Shown here one piece after another: positions 53,468 to 61,574 of a stretch of DNA of 64,000 bases (its first letter is position 1; the number at the start of each line of letters is the position of its first letter). The position numbers were made by a program, and so were the translations under genes. The stretch lies in the NCBI RefSeq assembly GCF_948472415.1, contig NZ_OX419519.1:2418001-2482000 (forward strand). Reading direction: 5' to 3'. Under the pieces are notes generated by a model. It was not told the DNA's origin and did not search any database. It worked only from the letters and a program-made list of their open reading frames with translations. Origin of the DNA: Kitasatospora fiedleri. GTDB taxonomy: Bacteria; Actinomycetota; Actinomycetes; Streptomycetales; Streptomycetaceae.

Positions 53468-54670
53468 TCAGTCGAGGTAGCCGCGGAGCTGGTCGGCGAA
53501 GGCGTGGTCGCGGAGCTTGCCGAGCGTCTTCGCCTCGATCTGGCGGATTCGCTCCCGGGTCACCCCGAACAGGTGGCCGATCTCCTCCAGGGTGCGGGGG
53601 CGGCCGTCGTCGAGGCCGTAGCGGAGCTGGACCACCTGGCGCTCGCGCTCGCCGAGGGTGGCCAGCACCGCCTCCAGGTGCTCGCGCAGCAGCAGGAAGG
53701 CGGCGCTCTCCGCCGGGGAGGCGGCGTCGGCGTCCTCGATCAGGTCGCCGAGGGCGATGTCGTCCTCCGCGCCGACCGGGGTGTGCAGGGAGACCGGCTC
53801 CTGGGCCAGCCGGCGGATCTCCCGGACCCGCTCCGGCGACAGTTGCAGCGCCGCCCCGACCTCGGCGGCGGTCGGCTCCACGCCGTGCTCCTGCAGCATC
53901 GAGCGCTGCACCCGCAGCACCCGGTTGATCAGCTCCACGACGTGCACCGGCACCCGGATGGTGCGGGCCTGGTCGGCGAGGGCGCGGCTCATCGCCTGGC
54001 GGATCCACCAGGTGGCGTAGGTGGAGAACTTGTAGCCGCGCGCGTAGTCGAACTTCTCCACCGCCCGGATCAGGCCCAGGTTCCCCTCCTGGACCAGGTC
54101 GAGCAGGGTCAGGCCGCGACCGACGTGGCGCTTGGCGACCGAGACGACCAGCCGCAGGTTGGCCTCGATCAGGCGGCGCTTGGCGATCCGGCCCAGCACC
54201 ACCAGCCGGTCCAGGTCGCCGAGCAGGCGCTCGTCGGCGTCCGGGACGCGGTTCAGCGCCTCCTCCGCGAACAGGCCGGCCTCGATGGCGCGGGCCAGCT
54301 CCACCTCCTCGACGGCGGTGAGCAGCCTGATCCGGCCGATCTCGCGCAGGTACTGGCGCAGCAGGTCGGCGGCCGGGCCGGTGCCCTCGTCCAGCGCGGG
54401 TTCCGGCGGCTCGTCGGCGAGTTCCTCGACGGCGGGCTCCTCGAGGGCGGGCTCACCGGCGGCGGGCTCCTCGGGGAGGAGGCCGTCAGCGGTCGGGGTG
54501 GGTTCCTCGTCGGTGGAGCCGGTGTCCGGGTCGGGGGCGGGCACGATGGTGAGCTCGGGGCCGGGCGGGCCGGGCTGGGGCGGGATCGCGGCGTCCCGGG
54601 CTGGGGCGGTCTGGGCCGGGCGGGCAACGGAAAGCTCCACGGGCATCCCTCCAGGGGCCGCGCGCGGCAT
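53468..54670 (-). CDS. hrdA: RNA polymerase sigma-70 family factor, HrdA-like
   Basis: About 400 aa principal-type (group 2) sigma factor. A Glu/Pro-rich N-terminus (about 35-100) is followed by region 1.2 ([16 protein letters not shown]), region 2 ([56 protein letters not shown]), region 3 and region 4 ([20 protein letters not shown]). It should recognise hrdB-like -10/-35 promoters. Assignment to hrdA rests on its place next to dnaG and dgt, as in S. coelicolor from memory. Start uncertain: ATG 54670 has no ribosome binding site; ATG 54646 has GGAGG but too close. Confidence 0.9.
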   Translation of the reverse strand: MPRAAPGGMPVELSVARPAQTAPARDAAIPPQPGPPGPELTIVPAPDPDTGSTDEEPTPTADGLLPEEPAAGEPALEEPAVEELADEPPEPALDEGTGPAADLLRQYLREIGRIRLLTAVEEVELARAIEAGLFAEEALNRVPDADERLLGDLDRLVVLGRIAKRRLIEANLRLVVSVAKRHVGRGLTLLDLVQEGNLGLIRAVEKFDYARGYKFSTYATWWIRQAMSRALADQARTIRVPVHVVELINRVLRVQRSMLQEHGVEPTAAEVGAALQLSPERVREIRRLAQEPVSLHTPVGAEDDIALGDLIEDADAASPAESAAFLLLREHLEAVLATLGERERQVVQLRYGLDDGRPRTLEEIGHLFGVTRERIRQIEAKTLGKLRDHAFADQLRGYLD

Positions 54671-54791
54671 GGGGGTTGCCGCGCCACACCCGAGGGGATA
54701 CCCAGCGCGGCGGGCCCGGGCACCTGCGAGCGGCCGCGAGGTGGCCGAACGGCACCCGTCGGACCTGCGGGTGCCGCGAGTCGACGCCGGG

Positions 54792-56708
54792 TCAGAGCGC
54801 GGCGGCGCCGCGGGAACGGAGCTGCTGGCTGTACTGCTGCAGGGCCCACAGCTCGCTCTGCACCGGGTGCTGCTCCTCGGCGGTGGCCCGGTCGCCGAGC
54901 CGGCGCAGGTGGGCGCGGACCTCGTCGATCCGGCGGTCCACGGCCTGCAGCCGCAGCTTGACCAGGAACTCCCCCGCGTACAGCTGGTCGGCCTTGCGGC
55001 GGGAGCGGATCGGCTCGACGGTCAGTTCGGTGACCAGGCCGCGCACCTGGTCGTCCGGACTGGCCTCGCGGACGGCGGCGGTGAAGTCGGGCAGGCTCGC
55101 GCCGTACGCGGTGCCGCCGACCTGGCCGATCGCGCGGCGGACGGCCCGATAGGGCGGGGTGGGGAACTCGTCCTCGCCGTACTGGTCGAAGGCCGGGCTG
55201 ACCAGGTCGGGGTGCTGGAGGGCGAGCTTGAGCAGTTCGCGTTCGACGAACTGGGCCGGGTCGCGCGGGTTGAGCCGGAAGACCGGCCGCTCCGGGCGGA
55301 CAGGCTGCGGGGCGGCGTCGGGGCGGCGCAGCGTGCGCTGCGGGCCGCTCTGCTGGTTCTCGCGCTGCCAGCGGGCCAGCTGGGCGATCCGGTTGACCAC
55401 GAAGCGCTCGTCCAGGATGCCGACCATGCCGGCCAGTTGGACGGCGTACTCGTGCTGGATCGAGCGGTCCTTGATCTTGACGATGATCCCGGCGGCCTCC
55501 TCCAGGGCGGCGGCCCGGCCCTCCGCGGTGTCCACCCGGTGCCGGGCGACGGCGGAGCGGAGCGCGAACTCGAACAGTGGGACGGGGTTGTCCACCAGGG
55601 CGCGGACCGCCTCGTCGCCCTGGGCCAGGCGCAGTTCGCACGGGTCCATGCCGCCCGGGGTGATGGCGATGGAGGTGCGGGCGGCGAACTTCTGGTCGTC
55701 CTCGAAGGCGCGCAGGGCGGCCTTCTGACCGGCCGCGTCGCCGTCGAAGGTGAAGACCGTCTCGCCGCGGTAGCCCGCGGTGGAGGTGGTGTCCATCAGC
55801 AGCCGACGGATGATCTTGATGTGGTCCTCGCCGAAGGCGGTGCCGCAGGTGGCCACCGCCGTGGTGACGCCCGCCAGGTGGCAGGCCATCACGTCGGTGT
55901 AGCCCTCGACCACCACCGCCCGGCCGGACTTGGCGATCTCCTTGCGGGCCAGGTCGATGCCGTACAGGACGTTCGACTTCTTGTAGAGCGGCGTCTCGGG
56001 GGTGTTCAGGTACTTCGGGCCGTTGTCGTCCTCGCGCAGCCGGCGCGCGCCGAAGCCGACGACGTCGCCCGAGCTGTCCCGGATCGGCCAGACCAGGCGG
56101 CCCCGGAAGCGGTCAATCAGGCCGCCGCGCTGGCCCTGCGAGGCCAGGCCGCCGACCGAGATCTCCTTGTCGGTGAAGCCGCGACCGCGCAGGAAGCGCA
56201 CCAGGTGCTCCCAGCCGACCGGGGCGTAGCCCACCCCGAAGTGCTTGGCGGCGGCCTCGTCGAAGCCCCGCTCGGCCAGGAAGCGACGGCCGATCTCCGC
56301 CTCGGGCGTGGCCAGTTGCTCCTGGAACCAGGCGGCGGCCACCTTGTGCGCCTCGACCAGCCTGGTCCGCTCGCCCTGCTGGTGGCGCGGGCTGTAGCCG
56401 CCCTCCTCGTAGCGCAGGGTGACGCCCGCCTGGGCGGCCATCCGCTCGACCGCCTCCGCGAACGAGCAGTGCTCGATCTTCATCAGGAAGGTGATCGTGT
56501 CGCCGGACTCGCCGCAGCCGAAGCAGTGGAAGACGCCCTTGCCCGGGTGCACGTAGAAGGACGCCGACTTCTCGTCGTGGAACGGGCAGACGCCCTTCAG
56601 CTGCGCGCCGCCACCGGCCGCCAGCTGCACGTAGTCGCCGACCACGGCGTCGATCGGCAGGGCGGCGCGCACCGCCTGCACATCCTCGTCCCTGATCCGA
56701 CCGGCCAC
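54792..56708 (-). CDS. dnaG: DNA primase
   Basis: 638 aa. It makes RNA primers for lagging-strand synthesis. CHC2 zinc finger: [18 protein letters not shown], then [11 protein letters not shown] (about 40-70). The catalytic core follows with [20 protein letters not shown], the TOPRIM motifs [17 protein letters not shown] and [17 protein letters not shown] (about 265-330), and [12 protein letters not shown]. The C-terminal helicase-binding part ([18 protein letters not shown]) is present. GTG start, 6 nt after a -10 box TAGACT (minus strand, 56720-56715), so leaderless. Confidence 0.96.
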   Translation of the reverse strand: MAGRIRDEDVQAVRAALPIDAVVGDYVQLAAGGGAQLKGVCPFHDEKSASFYVHPGKGVFHCFGCGESGDTITFLMKIEHCSFAEAVERMAAQAGVTLRYEEGGYSPRHQQGERTRLVEAHKVAAAWFQEQLATPEAEIGRRFLAERGFDEAAAKHFGVGYAPVGWEHLVRFLRGRGFTDKEISVGGLASQGQRGGLIDRFRGRLVWPIRDSSGDVVGFGARRLREDDNGPKYLNTPETPLYKKSNVLYGIDLARKEIAKSGRAVVVEGYTDVMACHLAGVTTAVATCGTAFGEDHIKIIRRLLMDTTSTAGYRGETVFTFDGDAAGQKAALRAFEDDQKFAARTSIAITPGGMDPCELRLAQGDEAVRALVDNPVPLFEFALRSAVARHRVDTAEGRAAALEEAAGIIVKIKDRSIQHEYAVQLAGMVGILDERFVVNRIAQLARWQRENQQSGPQRTLRRPDAAPQPVRPERPVFRLNPRDPAQFVERELLKLALQHPDLVSPAFDQYGEDEFPTPPYRAVRRAIGQVGGTAYGASLPDFTAAVREASPDDQVRGLVTELTVEPIRSRRKADQLYAGEFLVKLRLQAVDRRIDEVRAHLRRLGDRATAEEQHPVQSELWALQQYSQQLRSRGAAAL

Positions 56709-56848
56709 CCGGGAAGTCTACGGGAGCGGGACTGACACTCCGGGGCTCCCGTCCCGGGGCCGCCGGCCGGTCCCGGGCCTCCGGTCGGGGCCGGGCAGGG
56801 ACTCCGGTCGGCGCGGGGCTCTCGGTCGGCTGAGGGCTTGCGGGCGGC

Positions 56849-58132
56849 TCAGGACTGCCGGGCGACCAGCTTCGCGTGCAGGGCGAGCGCGGAGGCGTCG
56901 GTGAGGGTGGCGATCTGGTCGATCACGCTGCGCAGCGCGGCCCGGTCGTCCTCGGCCTCCGCGTACTGGGCGGCGAACACCGGGTCCAGTCGGTGCGGGG
57001 CGTCGACCATCAGGGCGTCGGCCAGCTCGGCGATCACCACCCGCTGGCGGGAGCGGAGTTGGGCCTGCTCGGCGCGCTGCATCACGTACCGGACGGCGAC
57101 CGCCTTGAGCACCGCGCACTCCAGCCGGACGCCGTACGGGACGACCAGCTCGGCGGCGTACCGGGTGAGCGGGCCGGGGCCGTAGCGGGCGCGGGTGGCC
57201 TGCTCGGCGGCCAGGCAGAAGCGGCCGATCAGCTGGCTGGTGAGGTCCTTCAGGCCGGCCCGGGCCCGGGCGGTGCCGTCGTAGTCGGCCGGCCACCAGT
57301 CCTCGGCCTGCAGGCGGTCGAGCGCCTCGCCGAACTCCTCCGGGCCGGCTCCGGGGACGAACCGCTCAGCGGTCTTGAACAGCTCGGCGCGCTCCTCCGG
57401 GGAGCGCAGCGCGGCCGGGTCGATGTGGCCGGCCTGCAGGCCGTCCTCCACGTCGTGGGTGGAGTACGCGACGTCGTCGGACCAGTCCATCACGGTGGCC
57501 TCGAAGCACTTGCGGCCGTCGGGCGCGCCGGTGCGCAGCCAGCGGAACACCGGCAGGTCGTCCCCGTACACGCCGTACTTGGTGGACCCGGGGTCGGCCG
57601 GGTGCTGCCCGCGCGGCCACGGGTACTTGGTCGCGGCGTCCAGCGCGGCGCGGGTCAGGTTCAGGCCGACGCTGCGGCCGGGCCACGGGGAGAGCCGGAC
57701 CTCGGGCTCGTCCAGCGGGGCGAAGCGCTTGGGCTCCAGCCTGGTCAGGATGCGCAGCGACTGCGCGTTGCCCTCGAAGCCGCCGCAGGCCCGGGCGGCC
57801 TGGTCGAGCGCCTCCTCGCCGGTGTGGCCGAACGGCGGATGGCCGATGTCGTGGGCCAGGCAGGCGGTCTCCACCAAGTCCGGGTCGCAGCCGAGCGCGG
57901 CGCCCAGCTCGCGGCCGACCTGGGCGCACTCCAGCGAGTGCGTCAGCCGGGTGCGCGGGAAGTCGCTGCGCATCGGCGCCACCACCTGGGTCGTCCCGGC
58001 CAGCCGGCGCAGCGCGGCGGAGTGCAGCACCCGGGCGCGGTCCCGTTGGAAGGCGGTGCGGCCGGGCCGCTTGTCGGGCTCGGGCACCCAGCGCGCCTCG
58101 GACTGCGGATCGTACGGAGCGGTGTTCTTCAT
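56849..58132 (-). CDS. dgt: Deoxyguanosinetriphosphate triphosphohydrolase-like HD protein
   Basis: 427 aa. It hydrolyses dGTP or other dNTPs to deoxynucleoside and triphosphate. HD-domain ligands: first His in [16 protein letters not shown], His-Asp in [19 protein letters not shown] (about 90-115), later Asp in [40 protein letters not shown] is a family block. The 140-bp gap to dnaG allows separate expression; both are nucleic-acid metabolism genes. ATG start; a TACGGT box lies 9 nt upstream. Confidence 0.95.
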   Translation of the reverse strand: MKNTAPYDPQSEARWVPEPDKRPGRTAFQRDRARVLHSAALRRLAGTTQVVAPMRSDFPRTRLTHSLECAQVGRELGAALGCDPDLVETACLAHDIGHPPFGHTGEEALDQAARACGGFEGNAQSLRILTRLEPKRFAPLDEPEVRLSPWPGRSVGLNLTRAALDAATKYPWPRGQHPADPGSTKYGVYGDDLPVFRWLRTGAPDGRKCFEATVMDWSDDVAYSTHDVEDGLQAGHIDPAALRSPEERAELFKTAERFVPGAGPEEFGEALDRLQAEDWWPADYDGTARARAGLKDLTSQLIGRFCLAAEQATRARYGPGPLTRYAAELVVPYGVRLECAVLKAVAVRYVMQRAEQAQLRSRQRVVIAELADALMVDAPHRLDPVFAAQYAEAEDDRAALRSVIDQIATLTDASALALHAKLVARQS

Positions 58133-58256
58133 ATACCAGTCACCGTACGCCGAATGACGGACATTCGGTCCTGCGCCGCGCGAACGGGAGCGCGAACGGG
58201 AAGTGGCGGGTGGCAGTACGGGCGGGCGGCGGTGTGGGCGGGCGGGCCGGTCGAAG

Positions 58257-58304
58257 TTTGCAGAGACTTCTCTGCAAAGGGGTCTATGCAGAGGCTTCTC
58301 TGCA
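58257..58304. promoter_or_regulatory. Double ArsR operator
   Basis: TTTGCAGAG-ACTT-CTCTGCAAA (58257-58278) is a 9+4+9 perfect inverted repeat; TGCAGAG-GCTT-CTCTGCA (58287-58304) repeats the same half-site. The centres are 28 bp apart, nearly three helical turns, on the same face. They end 15 bp before the ArsR start codon, so bound repressor would block the operon promoter cooperatively. Confidence 0.88.
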
Positions 58305-58319
58305 ACCTACTCTTGGCCC

Positions 58320-58946
58320 ATGAACGAGCACCGCCCCGAAGACCCGTCCGCCGACCGCGCTCCCAGCCCCGCCGACGCACCGCGCCGGAAGCTGGACGCG
58401 GGTTCGCTGCGCGGGCTCGCCCACCCGCTGCGGATGCGGCTGCTGGACGAGCTGCGGATGAACGGGCCCGCCACCTCCGCCCGGCTGTCCGAGCGCACCG
58501 GCGAGTCCACCGGCACCATCAGCTGGCACCTGCGGCACCTCGCCGAGCACGGCTTCATCGAGGAGGAGTCCGGCCGCGGCACCAAGCGGGAGCGCTGGTG
58601 GCGCGCCGTGCCCGGCGCCATCGTGCTGGCCGCCACCGACTTCGACCAGGACCCGGGCTCGCGGGCCGCGCTCTCGGTGTACCAGGCCGAGAACCTCCGC
58701 CGTCAGTACCGGCGGGCCGCCGACTCGATGGCCGCCGAGTGGGAGGGCGAGTGGCGGGGCACCGGCACCGTCTCCGACTGGAGCAACCTCCGCCTGACGC
58801 CCGCCCAGCTCCAGGCACTCATCGACGACCTGGCCACCGTGGTCACCCGCCACACCCCCGACCCGGACGCCGCCCCCGATCCGGCGGCGCGACCGGTGAT
58901 CGTCCAGATCCAGGCCCTGCCCCGAAAGGAATCCGACCGGTCATGA
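58320..58946 (+). CDS. ArsR-family HTH transcriptional regulator
   Basis: 208 aa. The winged HTH is in the first half: LRGLAHPLRMRLLDELRMNG, SARLSERTGESTGTISWHLR, HLAEHGFIEEE (about 30-90). A helical C-terminal region (SVYQAENLRRQYRRAADSMA) extends beyond the short metal-sensing ArsR forms, so the inducer is probably a small molecule. No metal-binding Cys is evident. It overlaps the MFS start (ATGA) and is preceded by two copies of its presumed operator, indicating autoregulation of an exporter operon. Confidence 0.94.
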   Translation: MNEHRPEDPSADRAPSPADAPRRKLDAGSLRGLAHPLRMRLLDELRMNGPATSARLSERTGESTGTISWHLRHLAEHGFIEEESGRGTKRERWWRAVPGAIVLAATDFDQDPGSRAALSVYQAENLRRQYRRAADSMAAEWEGEWRGTGTVSDWSNLRLTPAQLQALIDDLATVVTRHTPDPDAAPDPAARPVIVQIQALPRKESDRS

Positions 58947-60487
58947 GCGCACCCGCCCCGGACGACCGCCCCACCGGCCGCCCCACCGGCCGCCCCACCG
59001 ATCGATCCGCCGATCGATCCGCCGATCGACCCGCCGGCCTGTCCGTGCTCGACCCCGGTGTCGGCGACCGCACCGGTGGCGCGCCGGCCGGGCTGCTGCG
59101 GCGGCACCGCGACTTCCGGATGCTGTGGATCGGCGAGACCGCCAACAAGTACGGCTCCGCGGTCACCGGGCTGGCCCTGCCGCTGATCGCCGTCAGCACC
59201 CTGCACGCGAGCACCCTCCAGGTCAGCCTGCTCGGCGCCGCCGGCTGGCTGCCCTGGCTGCTGATCGGCCTGCCCGCCGGGGTGTGGGTGGACCGGCTGC
59301 GCTGCCGCCCGATCATGCTCGTCTCGACCGCGGCCTCGCTGCTGCTGTACGCCACCGTCCCGCTGGCCGCGCTCGCCGGGGCGCTGACGCTCTGGCACCT
59401 GCTGGCCGTCGCGCTGCTCGCCGGGGCCGCCGGGGTGTTCTTCCAGACCGCGTACACCGCGTACCTGCCGCAGCTGCTCGAACCCGCCGACCAGTCCGAG
59501 GGCAACGCCAAGCTGCACGGCAGCGCCTCGGCCGCGGGCATCGCCGGACTGGGCAGCGGCGGCCTGATCGCCCAGCTGGCCGGGCCGGTCAACGGGCTGC
59601 TGGCCAACACCGCGACGTTCCTGCTCTCGCTCTGGTGCACCCTCCGGATCGGCCACCGCGAGCCCCGCCGCGCCGAACGGCCCCGCCGGGCGCTGCGCCA
59701 GGAGATCGGCGAGGGGCTGCGGCTGCTCGCCTCCGACGTCTGGTTCCGCACCTTCGCGCTGTTCGGCGCCGCCTCCAACCTGGTGCTGACGGGCTACCAG
59801 TCGCTGCTGGTGGTCTTCCTGATCCGCGAGGTCGGCGTCAGCGAGGGCACCGTCGGCCTGCTGGTCGCGGTGGCCTCCACCGGCGGCATCGTCGGCGCGG
59901 CCGTCGCCCGCCGGATCGCGGCCCGGATCGGCACCTCGCGGGCCGTGCTGGTGCTGGAGCTCGTCCTGCCCGCGCTGACCGTCCTGATCCCGCTGACCGG
60001 CCGCGACACCGGGCTGGCCTGGTACCTGGTCGGCGGGTTCGGCGCCTCCTGCGGGGTCGTCGCCGGGAACGTCATCAAGGCCACCTTCCAACAGCGCTAC
60101 TGCCCGCCGGAGCTGCTCGGCCGGCTCTCCGCCAGCAGCGCGGTGCTCAACTTCGGCTCCATCCCGCTCGGCGCGCTGCTGGCCGGCGTCCTGGGCACCC
60201 AGCTCGGCGTGCGGCCCGCGATGTGGCTGATGACCGTCGGCGTGCCGCTGGCCGCGCTGATCCTCTGGTGCTCGCCGATGCGCCGCGTCCGCGACCTGCC
60301 CACCGAGCGCCGCGCGCCGGTCGGCGGGAGCGGGAGCGGGAGCGAGATGACGCCGGTGCCTCCGGTGCCTCCGGCGGCGACGCGGGCCGGGCAGGTGCGG
60401 AAGGGCCGGGGGGCCGCAGGCGCAGCGGAGGCTCCTGCGCCGGGTGGCGCTGCGGGCGGCGCGGCGTGCGCGCTCGACGCGGGCTGA
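58943..60487 (+). CDS. MFS transporter, EntS-like, 12 TM
   Basis: 514 aa. After a repetitive hydrophilic N-terminus (TGRPTGRPTDRSADRSADRP, encoded by 12-bp repeats), membrane helices start near residue 65. Marks: LWIGETANKYGSAVTGLALP, LPAGVWVDRLRCRPIMLVST, FFQTAYTAYLPQLLEPADQS, GLIAQLAGPVNGLLANTATF. Such proteins belong to the EntS/antibiotic-exporter branch. Translationally coupled to the ArsR gene, so it is the likely effector of that system. The final 60 residues are charged low complexity. Confidence 0.92.
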   Translation: MSAPAPDDRPTGRPTGRPTDRSADRSADRPAGLSVLDPGVGDRTGGAPAGLLRRHRDFRMLWIGETANKYGSAVTGLALPLIAVSTLHASTLQVSLLGAAGWLPWLLIGLPAGVWVDRLRCRPIMLVSTAASLLLYATVPLAALAGALTLWHLLAVALLAGAAGVFFQTAYTAYLPQLLEPADQSEGNAKLHGSASAAGIAGLGSGGLIAQLAGPVNGLLANTATFLLSLWCTLRIGHREPRRAERPRRALRQEIGEGLRLLASDVWFRTFALFGAASNLVLTGYQSLLVVFLIREVGVSEGTVGLLVAVASTGGIVGAAVARRIAARIGTSRAVLVLELVLPALTVLIPLTGRDTGLAWYLVGGFGASCGVVAGNVIKATFQQRYCPPELLGRLSASSAVLNFGSIPLGALLAGVLGTQLGVRPAMWLMTVGVPLAALILWCSPMRRVRDLPTERRAPVGGSGSGSEMTPVPPVPPAATRAGQVRKGRGAAGAAEAPAPGGAAGGAACALDAG

Positions 60488-60570
60488 GGGTGACGGGCCG
60501 CAGGTGACCGGCCGGGGGCGACGGGCCCGGACGCGGTGGGCCGGCGGTGGCGGGCCGGCGGTGGCGGGGC

Positions 60571-61323
60571 TCAGCCGACCAGACGGAGGGGGCGGCTGAC
60601 GCAGGACTGGTAGCGCTCCAGGACAAGCCGGGCCAGGGCCGGGTGGTCGCCGAGCGGAGCGGAGGTCAGGGCGCCGCCGGCCGCGGCGGCCAGTCGGGCG
60701 AAGTCTCCCGGTGCGGTGAAGTAGGAGGCGACGGCGACCCGCGGGTGGCCCTCGGCGGTGAGTTCGGCGACGCGGGCGGCCACGCTGGGGCCGCCCGCCG
60801 CCACGTACCCGGGCCGGACGGTGACGCCCAGGTGGTCCGAGAGCAGCCCGGCCTGGGTCTCGGTGTCCCGGGCGGCGTCCTGGTCGCGGGAGCCGGAGGC
60901 GGCGAGGACCACGGGCTCCCCGCGCCACCCGGCCGACGCCAGGCGGTCGGCCAGGGCCGCGGTGAGCAGCGGGTCCGGGCCGAGCGGCGGGGCGCACTCC
61001 CCCGCCAGGTGCGGTGCGGCGGACAGCACCCGGGGGATGTCCGCCTTGCTGTGGTAGCCGCGGCTGAGCAGCAGCGGCACCAGGACCACCCGGCCGCTCA
61101 GCTCGTCCAGCACCTCGGGCAGCAGCGGGTCGTTCAGGCCGAGGTGGCCGAGCCGGATGTCCAGCTCCGGTCGGGCCCGTCGCAGCCGGGCGTGCAGCCG
61201 GCCGAGTTCGGCGGACGCGGCCGGGTCGTGCGAGCCGTGCGCCACCAGCACCAGGGCCGGGCGGCGGGCCGCGTGCAGCACCCGCAGCGGGGCGGTGCGG
61301 CCGGAGAGTGGAGTGGTGGTCAT
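60571..61323 (-). CDS. Sirohydrochlorin chelatase / CbiX-like protein
   Basis: 250 aa. Two CbiX repeats: PALVLVAHGSHDPAASAELG (first metal-binding His, about 35) with VVLVPLLLSRGYHSKADIP, and a second half (PVVLAASGSRDQDAA, VAVASYFTAPGDFARLA). It would insert Fe, Co or Ni into sirohydrochlorin in siroheme or cobalamin synthesis. ATG 61323 has AAGGTGG upstream. It stands alone here; sulfite reductase genes are not adjacent. Confidence 0.88.
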   Translation of the reverse strand: MTTTPLSGRTAPLRVLHAARRPALVLVAHGSHDPAASAELGRLHARLRRARPELDIRLGHLGLNDPLLPEVLDELSGRVVLVPLLLSRGYHSKADIPRVLSAAPHLAGECAPPLGPDPLLTAALADRLASAGWRGEPVVLAASGSRDQDAARDTETQAGLLSDHLGVTVRPGYVAAGGPSVAARVAELTAEGHPRVAVASYFTAPGDFARLAAAAGGALTSAPLGDHPALARLVLERYQSCVSRPLRLVG

Positions 61324-61574
61324 ACCACCACCTTGCCGGACCCCTGTTTCGCTCGGGTTGCCCACCTGTCACGGGTGCTTTCCCCTGCGCTCACCCGGCC
61401 GGTCCGCGCGGGTGAGCGCGGGTGAGCGCGGCCCGACCGCCGGTGGCCGGTAGCCGTGGGTCCGCACGGATCAGCGCCGCCCGGATGGGACTCGACGGCC
61501 CGGGCCCCGGACGCTGCGGCCGGGCGGGGAGGGCAACCGGCGGTCGGCGACGGTGCGGCAGGAGCCGCGTCCGG

